64,000 nt of DNA from Marinimicrococcus flavescens (GTDB lineage: Bacteria; Pseudomonadota; Alphaproteobacteria; Geminicoccales; Geminicoccaceae), in the NCBI GenBank assembly GCA_029211145.1, contig JARGEQ010000126.1, forward strand, positions 186,001 through 250,000, written 5' to 3'. A program made the position numbers and the translations under genes. Below, one piece after another: positions 42,617-51,625 of this stretch. The notes beneath the pieces were generated by a model. The model had not been told where the DNA came from, searched no databases, and saw nothing but the letters and a program-made list of their open reading frames with translations. The stretch's first letter is position 1; every line of letters begins with the position of its first letter.

Positions 42617-44923
42617 GTGGGCATGCGCGCTTCGTGTCTCGGTCTTGCGACCTCTATGGTGCTGCTCGGAGGAATCGGGGTCAGGGCCGCGGACGACGTC
42701 ATGGTCGTCTTCGACGGCTCCAACTCGATGTGGGGCCAGATCGACAGCGTCTCCAAGATCGAGATCGCGCGCGACGCCATGGGCGAGCTGGTGGGGGACT
42801 GGGCGGACGGCATCAATGTCGGCCTGATGGCCTACGGCCATCGCCGCCAGGGCGACTGCGGCGACATCGAGACGATCATCGAGCCGGGGCCGCTCGACCG
42901 CAACAGGTTCCTGGCCGAGGCCCGCGCCATCGTGCCCAGGGGCAAGACCCCCCTCACCGCCTCCATCGAGAAGGCCGCCGAGCAGCTCTCGTGGCGGGAC
43001 CGGCCGAGCACCGTCATCCTCATCTCCGACGGGATCGAGAGCTGCAACCGCGACCCGTGCGCGCTCGCCGGGGAGCTGGAGCGCAGCGGCGTGGCGTTCA
43101 CTGCCCATGTCATCGGCTTCGACCTTGCCAGCGAGGCGGAGCAGAAGGCGCTCTCCTGCATCGCCGAGCGCACCGGGGGCCGGTTCCTGGCCGCAGGCAA
43201 TGCGGGTGAGCTCGGTGCTGCCCTCAAGGAGGTAGGCAGCGCCGTCGCGACGCCGGAGCCTGTCGAGCCGGCGGTGGTGGAAGAGCCGCCGGTGGTGGAG
43301 GAGCCGCTGGTCGAGGCGGAGGTGCAGATCGGTGCCCCCGCAACCGCCAGCACCGGTTCGCGCTTCGAGGTGACCTGGAGCGAGACAATCGCGGGGTCGG
43401 ACTATGTGACCATCGTCCCGGTGGACGCGAAGCCGGAGGAGCTTGCCCATTATGTGCGCGCCAGCAGCAAGCAGCCGGCCATGCTGCAGGCGCCGGCGGA
43501 CCCCGGCCTCTACGAGGTCCGCTATGTGCTCGCGGAGGGCCGCAAGGTCATAGGCCGGGCCGCCATCGAGATCGAGGACGCGGCGGTGGCGCTGCAGGCT
43601 CCCGCAACGGTAACGGCGGGCAGCACGTTCGAGGTCTCATGGACGCCCACCATCGAGGGCAATGATTACCTCACCACCGTGCCGGCCGGCGCGGCGGCGG
43701 GCGAGATCGGCAATTATGCGCGCGCCAACACGGGCAGCCCGGCCAGACTCCAGGCCCCCGGCGAGCCCGGCCTCTACGAGGTCCGCTACGTGCTCGCGGA
43801 AGGGCGCCGCACGCTGGGCAGCGCGGAGCTCGAGATTGTCGAGGCTGAGATGAGCGTGAGCGCGCCCGAAACGGTGCTGGCCGGCTCGGCCTTCGAGGTG
43901 GCCTGGAGCACGACCGTCAAGAGCAGCGACTACATCACCATCGTGCCGGTGGGCTCGGCGCCGAACGAGATCGGCAACTATGTCCGCGCCGGCAAGGACG
44001 GCCGGGTGAGCCTTCGCGCTCCCGCCGAGGCCGGGCTCTACGAGGTTCGCTACGTTCTGGAGGAAAGCCGGCGCATGCTGGCCTCGGCGCCGGTCGAGGT
44101 GGGCGAGGCCGAGATGCTGGTCAAGGCGCCGGAGACGGCCGTCGCCGGAAGCGCCTTCGAGGTATCCTGGAGCGCCACGGTGCACCCGTCGGACTATGTC
44201 ACGATCGTGCCGGTGGACGCCGCCGAGAACGAGATCGGCAATTATGTCCGCGCCGGGAAGAAGAACGCGGGCATGCTGCAGGCGCCGGCCGGCCCGGGCA
44301 TGTACCAGGTGCGCTACGTGCTGCAGGAAGGCCGGCGCCTGCTGGCAGAGACGATGGTCGAGATCGTGGCCCCCGAGATCGCTTTGGAGACGACCGCCAC
44401 CGTGCGCGCCAAGGGGACCATCGAGGTGAGCTGGACGGGCACGCAGCCCAGCCCGCGGGACTACATCACGCTCGTGCCGATGGGGGCGAAGGAGGGTGAG
44501 CTCGGCAAGTATGCGCGGGCCGGCAAGGGCAGTTCGGCCACTCTGCCCGCGCCCGAGCAGGTGGGGCTCTACGAGGTCCGCTACGTGCTCGCGGAGGGCC
44601 GCGGCACCATTGCCAGCGCCGGGGTCGAGGTGGTCGAGGAGAACGCGCCCCTGGACAGCGGCGCCTCGCTCGATGTGCCGAAAGCCGCCTCGCCGGGCGA
44701 GATCGTGCAGGTGACGTGGAGCGTCGATGTCCAAGGCGGCAACCAGCGCATCACCCTGGCGGCCCCGGGTCAGGCCGACTTCACCTGGATCGAGGCCCAC
44801 AAGGTCGACAACGAGCCGCCGATGCGGTTCACCATGCCCGACGCCCCCGGCCTTTACGAGTTCCGCTATCTCGACATCGGGGGGCGCAAGGTGCTGAGCC
44901 GGGCGATCATCGAGGTGAAGTAG
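42617..44923 (+). CDS. Secreted VWA-domain protein with six tandem Ig-like repeats
   Basis: About 768 residues. GTG at 42617 or ATG at 42623 (two codons later) both follow GGGGAG; a signal peptide ends near VRAADD. Residues about 25-205 are a von Willebrand A domain with MIDAS motif FDGSNSMWGQ, TPLTAS-like GKTPLTAS and LISDGIESC. After a Glu/Pro/Val linker come six units starting near 43319, 43583, 43847, 44111, 44375 and 44645. The first four are exactly 88 codons long and the fifth is 90. Each has ΦEVxW, DYxTxVP, GNYxRA, LQAP and GLYEVRYVL, the last unit being the most divergent. Function unknown; likely periplasmic or surface metal-dependent adhesion or scaffold protein. Confidence 0.85.
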   Translation: MGMRASCLGLATSMVLLGGIGVRAADDVMVVFDGSNSMWGQIDSVSKIEIARDAMGELVGDWADGINVGLMAYGHRRQGDCGDIETIIEPGPLDRNRFLAEARAIVPRGKTPLTASIEKAAEQLSWRDRPSTVILISDGIESCNRDPCALAGELERSGVAFTAHVIGFDLASEAEQKALSCIAERTGGRFLAAGNAGELGAALKEVGSAVATPEPVEPAVVEEPPVVEEPLVEAEVQIGAPATASTGSRFEVTWSETIAGSDYVTIVPVDAKPEELAHYVRASSKQPAMLQAPADPGLYEVRYVLAEGRKVIGRAAIEIEDAAVALQAPATVTAGSTFEVSWTPTIEGNDYLTTVPAGAAAGEIGNYARANTGSPARLQAPGEPGLYEVRYVLAEGRRTLGSAELEIVEAEMSVSAPETVLAGSAFEVAWSTTVKSSDYITIVPVGSAPNEIGNYVRAGKDGRVSLRAPAEAGLYEVRYVLEESRRMLASAPVEVGEAEMLVKAPETAVAGSAFEVSWSATVHPSDYVTIVPVDAAENEIGNYVRAGKKNAGMLQAPAGPGMYQVRYVLQEGRRLLAETMVEIVAPEIALETTATVRAKGTIEVSWTGTQPSPRDYITLVPMGAKEGELGKYARAGKGSSATLPAPEQVGLYEVRYVLAEGRGTIASAGVEVVEENAPLDSGASLDVPKAASPGEIVQVTWSVDVQGGNQRITLAAPGQADFTWIEAHKVDNEPPMRFTMPDAPGLYEFRYLDIGGRKVLSRAIIEVK

Positions 44924-44950
44924 GCCGGACCAGCAACCGGCCGGCCGGGC

Positions 44951-45349
44951 TCAGGCGGGCTGGTGGCAGACCGCCTCGAGCCGGTGGCCGTCCGGGTCGA
45001 TGACGAAGGCGGCATAATAGTTCGGGTGATAGTGCGGACGCAGGCCGGGGCCGCCATTGTCGGCGGCCCCGGCGGCGATGGCCGCCACGTAGAACGCGTC
45101 GACCGCCGGGCGGCCGGCGGCGGCGAAGGCCACATGCTGGCCCTCGGGGACCGGCGGCGGCGGGCCCGCCACGCGCGCGGCACCTACCCAGAAGGCGGGC
45201 TCCCCCTCGCGACAGCCATAGCCCGAGGCCTGATACTCCTCCTCGTCGAGGTCCTGCATGCGGCGCGCGCCCAGGGCCGGCATCACCCGGTCGTAGAACG
45301 CGCGGGACCGGTCGATGTCGGCCACTGCCAGCGAGAGATGATCGATCAT
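44951..45349 (-). CDS. VOC family (glyoxalase-fold) protein
   Basis: A 132-residue vicinal-oxygen-chelate protein. The opening MIDHLSLAVADIDRSRAFYDRVM is typical, with the first metal His at position 4; HVAFAAAGRPAVDAFY lies mid-way, PHYHPNYYAAFVIDPDGHRLEAVCH carries the later ligands. Such proteins include glyoxalases, dioxygenases and resistance proteins; the reaction cannot be named. It converges with the VWA gene and is divergent from the amidase, with 87 bp between starts. Confidence 0.87.
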   Translation of the reverse strand: MIDHLSLAVADIDRSRAFYDRVMPALGARRMQDLDEEEYQASGYGCREGEPAFWVGAARVAGPPPPVPEGQHVAFAAAGRPAVDAFYVAAIAAGAADNGGPGLRPHYHPNYYAAFVIDPDGHRLEAVCHQPA

Positions 45350-45436
45350 GGCCTGCCTCCCTTCCGCCGGCGCGGGATGCGCCGCCGCGCGATATCCGAT
45401 ATGGACCTTTCAGGTTCTGCCGAGAACAGGGAAGGC

Positions 45437-46873
45437 ATGATGAACGAGCTTATCCGCATGAGCGCGCGCGAGGCCGTGCGCCGCCTCGAGGCCGGCGAGG
45501 TGACGCCGCTCCAGCTCATCGACGCGGCGGTGGCGCGTATCGAGGAGGTCGAGCCCGTTCTCAACGCCGTCCCGACCTTGTGCGTCGAGCGCGCCCGGAC
45601 CCAGGCGAAGCGGATCATGGCGGGCGAGATCACCCCGACCGGCGACGGCCGCGGCTGGCTCGCCGGCCTGCCGGTGGTCATCAAGGACCTCAACGAGGTC
45701 GAGGGCGTGCGCACCACCCACGGCTCGCCCATCTTCGCCGATCATGTGCCGACCAGCTCGGGCTACGAGGTCGAGCGGCTCGAGGCCCACGGCGCGGTCA
45801 TCCTCGGCAAGTCCAACACGCCCGAGTTCGGGGCCGGTGCCCAGACCTTCAACGAGGTCTTCGGCGTCACCCGCAACCCCTGGAACACGGCGCTCACCTG
45901 CGGCGGCTCCTCGGGCGGGGCCGCGGTGGCGCTGGCGGCGGGCGAGATATGGCTGGCCAACGGCTCGGATCTCGGCGGCTCGCTGCGCACGCCGGCCGGC
46001 TACTGCTCGGTGGTGGGTCTGCGCCCGAGCCCCGGCCGCGTCCCGCACGGCCCCGGCGGCAACCCCTTCGGCACCCTCTCGGTGGAGGGACCCATGGGCC
46101 GCGACGTGCGCGACGTGGCCCTGCTGCTCGACGCCCAGGCCGGTCACGACCCGCGCGATCCCCTGAGCTATCCGGCTCCCGCCCGGCCCTATGCCGAGAC
46201 CGTCGAGGACCGGCCGACCCTGCGACGCGTCGCCTACAGCGCCGATCTGGGCGGCATCACGCCGGTCGACCCCGAGGTGGCGGCGATCTGCCGGGCCGCC
46301 GCCGAGCGCTTCGCCGGGCTTGGCGTGGAGGTGATCGAGAACAGCTGCCCCGACCTCGACAAGGCGGTCGACGTCTTCAACGTGCTGCGCGCCGAGAACT
46401 TCGTGATCTCCCGCGCCCCGCTGCTGGAAAAGCACCGCGACAAGCTCAAGCCCGAGGTGATCTGGAACATCGAGCGCGGCCTCGAGCTCTCGGCCGGCGA
46501 CATCGGCCGGGCGGAGCGCGACCGCGCGGCGATGCAGCGCTCGATGGCGGCCTTTCTGGACGAGCATGACCTGCTGCTCTGCCCGACCTCCATCGTGCCG
46601 CCCTTCCCCGTCGAGCAGCGCTACATCGAGGAGCTCCACGGCCACCGCTTCCCCAGCTACATCGACTGGGTCAGCATCACCTTCGCCATCACCGTGACCG
46701 GCTGCCCGGTCCTCTCGCTGCCCTGCGGCTTCACCTCGACCGGACTGCCGGTGGGCCTCCAGCTCGTCGGCAAGCCCCGCGACGAGGCGGGCCTGCTGGC
46801 CGCCGCCGCCATGCTCGAGGACGCGCTGGGCATCGCCCGGCAGGTACCGCTGGACCCGCGCCGGCCTGGCTAG
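45437..46873 (+). CDS. Amidase, amidase-signature family
   Basis: A 478-residue amide hydrolase. The Ser-cisSer-Lys triad is visible: Lys in LPVVIKDLNEVEGV near residue 80, the GGSSGGAAVALAAG signature near 155 with the cis-serine, and the nucleophile in GSDLGGSLRTPAGYC near 178. The end has TVTGCPVLSLPCGFTSTGLPVGLQLVG. Substrates in this family range from short aliphatic amides to indoleacetamide; the sequence lacks GatA-specific features or neighbours. Start at 45437; 45440 is equivalent. Confidence 0.9.
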   Translation: MMNELIRMSAREAVRRLEAGEVTPLQLIDAAVARIEEVEPVLNAVPTLCVERARTQAKRIMAGEITPTGDGRGWLAGLPVVIKDLNEVEGVRTTHGSPIFADHVPTSSGYEVERLEAHGAVILGKSNTPEFGAGAQTFNEVFGVTRNPWNTALTCGGSSGGAAVALAAGEIWLANGSDLGGSLRTPAGYCSVVGLRPSPGRVPHGPGGNPFGTLSVEGPMGRDVRDVALLLDAQAGHDPRDPLSYPAPARPYAETVEDRPTLRRVAYSADLGGITPVDPEVAAICRAAAERFAGLGVEVIENSCPDLDKAVDVFNVLRAENFVISRAPLLEKHRDKLKPEVIWNIERGLELSAGDIGRAERDRAAMQRSMAAFLDEHDLLLCPTSIVPPFPVEQRYIEELHGHRFPSYIDWVSITFAITVTGCPVLSLPCGFTSTGLPVGLQLVGKPRDEAGLLAAAAMLEDALGIARQVPLDPRRPG

Positions 46874-47041
46874 GCCTGCTCCGGCAGCCCCCTGCCTGCC
46901 CCATGTGGCGGCGGCGGGCAGGGTGCTGCCGTCCTGCGGCCATTGCAGGCACGCCATGCCCGGCTGGGGCGGGGCCGATTGGCCGATACGGGGGCGTTCT
47001 GGCCTCCGACGCGCCGGACCTTGAGCGGTGAAACCGCGCAT

Positions 47042-47166
47042 GGCGCTGCGTGCGGCTGTTTCTCCTGCTTTTGTCAGCTCGCTTCGGTGGACGTTTCTCG
47101 CGTCTTCAGCTTTTCGTGCGAGTATGGCCGTCGACCAGAAGAAGGTGCGTGGCCGCGGGCAGCGCC
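47042..47166. repeat. Dispersed inverted-repeat element, diverged ends
   Basis: GGCGCTGCGTGCGG at 47042-47055 and CCGCGGGCAGCGCC at 47153-47166, one base changed from the consensus on each side. The outer bases extend the pairing (GCAT before, ATGC after). The left end reads into TGTTTCTCCTGCTTTTGTC. An inner stretch GCGTCTTCAGCTTTTCGTGCGA resembles the core of other copies. Confidence 0.65.
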
Positions 47167-47222
47167 TTGCATGGCTGCACCGCCACGGCCGCTAGACCCT
47201 TCCCGACAGAGCATCCAGGGGT

Positions 47223-47498
47223 TCACCGCATCTTCACTGTTCCCCACGATCCTGCTGGTGTGGGACTCCGTCGCCGCGCCGCCCCGCTGGCCGCCCCTCT
47301 CCCACCATCCGCCGGCATGCCGCGGCATGGATTGAAGAAGGGTGAATGGAGCATGAGCAGCTGCGTGCCTGGAGGAGCGGATCTCCAAATCGGCGAGTAA
47401 TGAGCGCTCCGCCACACTGTCCTCGCGGGTAAGGAAGGCACGCGATGCCTGCCTTGCCCGGGACAGACCGGAGAGAAAAGCCGGCCGCGCGCAGCGCC
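47223..47498. repeat. Dispersed element: core plus right end
   Basis: The core at 47223-47262 (CACCGCATCTTCA, CACGATCCTGCTGGTGTGG) is followed much later by the exact right end CCGCGCGCAGCGCC at 47485-47498. No left end is seen; it may have been lost where this copy meets the one at 47042-47166. Read leftwards the right end leads into a CTTTTCTCTCC tract. It is 72 bp beyond the stop of the TRAP permease gene. Confidence 0.6.
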
Positions 47499-47569
47499 TT
47501 GGATCGCACCGCCGAGGCGACCGGGCGCGCTGTCCGGTGCGCCCGGCGGCATGACGGTCCCTCGACGAT

Positions 47570-48847
47570 CTAGTCGAAGAGCGCCGGCAGCCAGAGGATG
47601 AGGCCTGGCCACAGCGAGATGATCACGATCACGGCCAGATGGCTCAGATAGAAGGGCACGGACGCGGCGATCGCCTTCTCGTAGGCTACACCGGCGATCT
47701 GCGAGGCGGTCATCAGCGTCATGCCCACCGGCGGCGTGATGTTGGCGAGGTTGAGCGCCAGGATCATCACGATGGCGAAGTGCAGCGGATCGAAGCCCAG
47801 CTGGATCATCGCCGGAACCAGGACCGGCGCCACGACCACCAGGGCCGGCAGGACATCGAGCACCATTCCAAGGAGGATCAGCAGGAGATTGACCAGCAGG
47901 ATCTGCATGGTCGGATCGTCGCTGACCGCGGCGATCATGCTGGCGGCATCGCGGGCGATGCCCGAGCGGGTCACGAACCAGCCCAGGACGGTCGAGGCGG
48001 CGAGCAGGAAGAACACGACGCCGCTGAACTGGACGGTCGTCACCAGCGACTGCCAGAGCTTCTTCCAGGTCAGGCTGCGGTAGAGGAACAGGCCCAGCAG
48101 GATCGTGTAGACGGCGGCAAAGGCGGAAGCCTCGGTGACGGTGCTGAGGCCCCCCAGGATGCCGCCCAGAATGATGAAGGGCACGAGGAGCGCCGGCACC
48201 GTCGGCAGGAAGGCGCGCGCCGCCGCCTTGAGGCTCGAATCGCCATGCCGCGGAAAACGGAACCACCACGCCATGAACCCGCTGGCGACCAGGAGTGCCG
48301 CGGTCATCAGGAAGCCCGGGACGATGCCGGCGGCGAAGAGCTCCAGCACCGAGATGTTGGGCAGAATGGAGGCATAGACCACCATCACCACGCTGGGCGG
48401 GATGATCGGGCCGATGATCGAGGAGCAGGCGGTCACCGCAGCGCTGTAGGCGGGCGTGTAGCCCTGGCGCTTCATGGCCGGGATCATGATCTTGCCGACT
48501 GCCACCGTGTCGGTGATGGCAGCGCCGGTGAGGCCCGAGAAGAACAGGCTCACCATGATGTTGACGTGGCTGAGGGCGCCGCGCACCCGGCCCAGAAGGG
48601 CGTTGTTGAAGGCGATGAGGCGCTCGGTCAGCCCCGCCTGGTTCATCAGCTCGGCGGTGAAGATGAAGTAGGGAACGGCCATCAGGAGATAGCCGCTGAC
48701 GCCGGAGAGCATGCGGTCGGCGATGATGCCCAGGAAGTTCACGCCGCCCAGCTGCATGGCGCCGCCGAGACCCGACATCACCATGACCAGCGCTATCGGC
48801 GTGCCGATCAGCAAAAGCAGGAAGAAGACGACGATCGCGGAGGTCAT
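47570..48847 (-). CDS. TRAP transporter large permease (DctM)
   Basis: A 425-residue permease with about twelve hydrophobic helices. Landmarks: GTPIALVMVMSG, VPYFIFTAELMNQAGLTERLIAF, NIMVSLFFSGLTGAAITDTVAVG, IPAMKRQGYTPAYSAAVTACSSIIGPIIPPS and LALNLANITPPVGMTLMTA. The ATG at 48847 overlaps the stop of the small permease gene by four bases. Last gene of the unit that reads gnd, gntK, receptor, small permease, large permease; the gene content suggests uptake of gluconate or a related sugar acid. Confidence 0.92.
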   Translation of the reverse strand: MTSAIVVFFLLLLIGTPIALVMVMSGLGGAMQLGGVNFLGIIADRMLSGVSGYLLMAVPYFIFTAELMNQAGLTERLIAFNNALLGRVRGALSHVNIMVSLFFSGLTGAAITDTVAVGKIMIPAMKRQGYTPAYSAAVTACSSIIGPIIPPSVVMVVYASILPNISVLELFAAGIVPGFLMTAALLVASGFMAWWFRFPRHGDSSLKAAARAFLPTVPALLVPFIILGGILGGLSTVTEASAFAAVYTILLGLFLYRSLTWKKLWQSLVTTVQFSGVVFFLLAASTVLGWFVTRSGIARDAASMIAAVSDDPTMQILLVNLLLILLGMVLDVLPALVVVAPVLVPAMIQLGFDPLHFAIVMILALNLANITPPVGMTLMTASQIAGVAYEKAIAASVPFYLSHLAVIVIISLWPGLILWLPALFD

Positions 48848-49386
48848 GCGTCCGCCTTTCGCCGGGCCGGCATGGCGTCGAGATCGTCGGGCTCCAGCAG
48901 GTCGGGCGGATCGAACAGATTGCCGCCCCCCAGCACGTGGATCACGAGGATCAGGCCGCTGATCGGCGCCACCACGGCCACGAAGCGCGCGTGTATCTGG
49001 ATCTGGTCGGAGACCATGAAGTAATCGGTCGACGAGATCGTGTATTTCATCCCGAACCAGACCATCATCAAAGCGAACAACAGCAATATTCCGCGATTGC
49101 ACACCCTGAACAAACCGGCCAGACGCGCCGGCAGGATCTCGAGCAGCGAGGTCATGGCGATGTGCTCACCGCGCTTGAAGGCCACGGTGATGCTCAGCAG
49201 GCCGAGCCAGGGAATGAACAGGCGGGCCAGCGAATAGGTCCAGCTCAGGGCAGCGCCGGTAATGACCATGTAGAAGAATCCGACGAACGAGATCCCCAGC
49301 ATGACCAGAATCGAGACAACGCAAATGGCGGTGACTGCGCGATCGACCGCATCACTGAACGACGCAAGTCGCGACGAGAACGGCAT
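48844..49386 (-). CDS. TRAP transporter small permease (DctQ)
   Basis: A 180-residue membrane protein with four helices. MPFSSRLASFSDAVDRAV opens the protein; LSWTYSLARLFIPWLGLLSITVAFKRGEHIAM holds the conserved central region (key: KRGEHIAM). The acidic C-terminal tail DPPDLLEPDDLDAM is longer than usual. The start at 49386 is set by similarity; the frame is open further upstream without a good start. It partners the M subunit, overlapping it by four bases. Confidence 0.9.
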   Translation of the reverse strand: MPFSSRLASFSDAVDRAVTAICVVSILVMLGISFVGFFYMVITGAALSWTYSLARLFIPWLGLLSITVAFKRGEHIAMTSLLEILPARLAGLFRVCNRGILLLFALMMVWFGMKYTISSTDYFMVSDQIQIHARFVAVVAPISGLILVIHVLGGGNLFDPPDLLEPDDLDAMPARRKADA

Positions 49387-49430
49387 GGAGTAGCTTTCCT
49401 GGTTGTCCCGCACCGGGCCTGACGTGCTGC

Positions 49431-49461
49431 GCCGGGCCGGCCTTGTAGCGACCGGCCCGGC
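49431..49461. promoter_or_regulatory. Strong hairpin between TRAP receptor and permease genes
   Basis: GCCGGGCCGG (49431-49440) and CCGGCCCGGC (49452-49461) pair perfectly over ten bases with an 11-base loop. It lies in the 89-bp spacer after the receptor gene and has no T-run on the coding strand. Such hairpins typically protect the upstream message from 3' decay or partly stop transcription, so that receptor is made in excess over permease. Confidence 0.55.
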
Positions 49462-49475
49462 AGCTGAGGTGCCGA

Positions 49476-50573
49476 CTATCGGCCGTAGCGATCCATGTCT
49501 TCGGCCTTCTGCTCGGCCACGATGCGGTCGACCTCGCCGAGCAGCCCGTCCACAAGGTCGGCGTCCAGCCCGAAATCGTCGACGATCCAGCTCCGCCAGG
49601 CCGGACGGGCGATGGCGTCCATCTTCTGGCGCTCCTCGACCGGCAGCACGTAGCATTCCTTGAACTCGGCGCAGGATGCCTGCCAGCCCTGGATCGCCTG
49701 CATCGAGGAGATGCCGTGCGCGATCTCGATGGTCTCGCGCGCGGCGCGGATCACCACCTCCTGGTGCTCATCCGGCAGGGACTGGTACCACTTCTCGCTG
49801 ACCACCCAGGCCTGGGTGTTGTAGATGTGCCGGCTCAGGGTCGTGTAGTCGTTCACCTCCCAGAGCTTGTAGGTCCTGCTCACGCCCGGTGCGTTGAACT
49901 GCCCGTCGGCAAGACCGGTCGACAGCGCCGTGACCACCTCGCCCCAGGGCAGCGGCGTGGCCGACGCGCCCAGCGCCTTCATCACCGCCATGTGCGCCGG
50001 GTTCTCCTCGACGCGGATCTTCAGGCCCTTGATGTCCTCGACCGTCTTGATCAGCCGCTTGTTGTTGGTGATGGCAACGAAGCCGCCACTGTCGTCGAAG
50101 GTCCCGAAATAGCGCAGGCCGGACGACTCGATCGAGCCCTCCATGAAGTCCGCGAACCACGGCCCGTCGAAGAAGGCGTGGGCGGCGCGATAGTCGGGGA
50201 AGAGGAACGGCGCGGTCACCGCCTGGTAGTTGCGGTAGAACGACGACATGGCGCCCGAGGAGATCACGCTCGCCTGCAGCAGCATGCCGTCCTGGGCCTG
50301 CTTGGCGGTCTCGACCTCGGAGCCGAGCTGGCCGCCGCCGAAGAGCTGGACCTCGACCGCGCCGTTGGTCCCCGCCTCGACGATGGCCTTGAAGTGGGTC
50401 AGCGCAGGGTGAACCTCGTTCCCGAACTCTTCCGGCGCGAGATAGGCGATCGCCATCGTGTAGTCGGCGGCCTCGACCGGCGCGCCGCCGAAGCTCATTG
50501 TCATCGCCGCGCCAAGGGCGGCCGCACTCATGCCTCGCATGGCCTTGCGGCGGATCTTCTCTCTGGCGTTCAT
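49476..50573 (-). CDS. TRAP transporter substrate-binding protein (DctP)
   Basis: A 365-residue periplasmic receptor. The start at 50573 follows GGGAGGG; a long Arg-rich n-region and hydrophobic core lead to cleavage near APVEAADYT. DctP features: LAPEEFGNEVHPALTHFKAIVEAGTNGAVEVQLFGGGQLGSE (keys: GTNGAVEV, GGGQLG), GLKIRVEENPAHMAVMKALGASATPLPWGEV with the conserved Arg, and ALSTGLADGQFN. It is longer than usual by a C-terminal stretch with two cysteines (ASCAEFKECYV). Substrate is probably a sugar acid, judged only from gnd-gntK upstream. Confidence 0.9.
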   Translation of the reverse strand: MNAREKIRRKAMRGMSAAALGAAMTMSFGGAPVEAADYTMAIAYLAPEEFGNEVHPALTHFKAIVEAGTNGAVEVQLFGGGQLGSEVETAKQAQDGMLLQASVISSGAMSSFYRNYQAVTAPFLFPDYRAAHAFFDGPWFADFMEGSIESSGLRYFGTFDDSGGFVAITNNKRLIKTVEDIKGLKIRVEENPAHMAVMKALGASATPLPWGEVVTALSTGLADGQFNAPGVSRTYKLWEVNDYTTLSRHIYNTQAWVVSEKWYQSLPDEHQEVVIRAARETIEIAHGISSMQAIQGWQASCAEFKECYVLPVEERQKMDAIARPAWRSWIVDDFGLDADLVDGLLGEVDRIVAEQKAEDMDRYGR

Positions 50574-51112
50574 GGTCGTTCCCTCCCTTGTGGATCTTCT
50601 CGTCGGTGCATTGCTCAGCGGCAGGCTGCCTGCCGGCCGGGGCGACAGCCCTGCAGGGCACCAGGCCACGTCCCGTGGTCGAGCATTTCGATGGCCGCCA
50701 GCACGGGCTCGAGCCTCGCCGGCCGCGGCGCCGGTCAACCGCGCGCCATGGGCGAAGGGCGGGTGGCGGGAAGTCGAGGCAGACGCGGGGTTGCACGAGC
50801 CGCTTATGGCGGGAGAATGCGTCGAACCCCCGAGAATTAAACGTTCTCGCCCACCGGCTTATCGGCCCGGCTCGGAACCGTCAACGGCGCGGTCCGACGG
50901 TACGCGCTCCCGCGGGCCTGCCACCACGCACGCGGCGATGCCAGCGGGCGGATGCGCCGCCAACCCCCAACGTGGAAAACCCGGCCGCGTGCAGCGCCTG
51001 GCACGCCACCGCCGCTACGGGCCGCGCCGCTCACCGGCATCGTCGCCCACGGCCGCAGGCCAGCTTCGGCCGCACCTATGCAGCAGGCGGTTTCAGCAAC
51101 CCGGCAACCGCT
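50574..51112. other. 539-bp gap with one repeat end
   Basis: Between gntK and the TRAP receptor gene, both read leftwards. The repeat end CCGCGTGCAGCGCC is at 50985-50998 (one base changed), preceded by GCCGCCAAC, which also occurs inside the element at 39078. No left end or gene was recognised. The TRAP promoter must lie here or further upstream in gnd-gntK. Confidence 0.55.
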
Positions 51113-51625
51113 CTAGGAAGCGGCGTTCCCCGAAGCGCCAAGCGCCCGCAGCACGGCCTGCGCCACCTCCCGCGGCGTGCCGGCGACGTCGACGGCCACC
51201 ACGTCGGGCTCGTCGGCGGGGCTCTCCAGGGTAGCGAGCTGCGAGGGCAGCAGAGTCACGGGCATATAGTGGCCCTGCCTGCCCTCCATGCGCCTCCGGA
51301 TCACCGCCGGATCGCCGGTGAGCCAGGCGAAGCGCACGCCGGGCCCGGCGCCGCGCAGCACGTCGCGGTAGCTGCGCTTGAGGGCCGAGCAGGTGACGAC
51401 CGCACTCCTGCCTTCGGCCTGCCAGCGGCGCATGTCGGCGGCGATGGCCTCCAGCCATGGCGCGCGGTCGGCGTCGTCGAGCGCGCCGCCCTGCCGCATC
51501 TTCTCGACATTGGCGGGCGGATGATAGGAATCCCCCTCCGCATAGTGCGCCTCCAGCGCCTCGGCCAGGAGCAGCCCGACCGTCGTCTTGCCGACGCTGG
51601 TCACACCCATCACCACGACGATCAC
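51113..51625 (-). CDS. gntK: Gluconokinase
   Basis: A 170-residue kinase phosphorylating D-gluconate to 6-phosphogluconate. The GTG at 51625 overlaps the gnd stop (GTGA). The P-loop VMGVTSVGKTTVG is at residues 5-17, followed by EGDSYHPPANVEKMRQGGALDDADRAPWL (keys: GDSYHPP and DDADR), VTCSALKRSYRDVLR and GHYMPVTLLPSQLATLE. All are canonical for GntK. Product feeds directly into Gnd, whose gene is immediately upstream. Confidence 0.95.
   Translation of the reverse strand: MIVVVMGVTSVGKTTVGLLLAEALEAHYAEGDSYHPPANVEKMRQGGALDDADRAPWLEAIAADMRRWQAEGRSAVVTCSALKRSYRDVLRGAGPGVRFAWLTGDPAVIRRRMEGRQGHYMPVTLLPSQLATLESPADEPDVVAVDVAGTPREVAQAVLRALGASGNAAS

Larger units (their letters stand above)
46874..47569. 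other. 696-bp convergent gap holding two repeat elements
   Basis: Lies between the amidase and a TRAP permease gene that converge. It contains the paired element 47042-47166 and a second set of core plus right end at 47223-47498. The remaining DNA shows no recognisable gene; open frames here are interrupted and lack family motifs. Confidence 0.6.
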
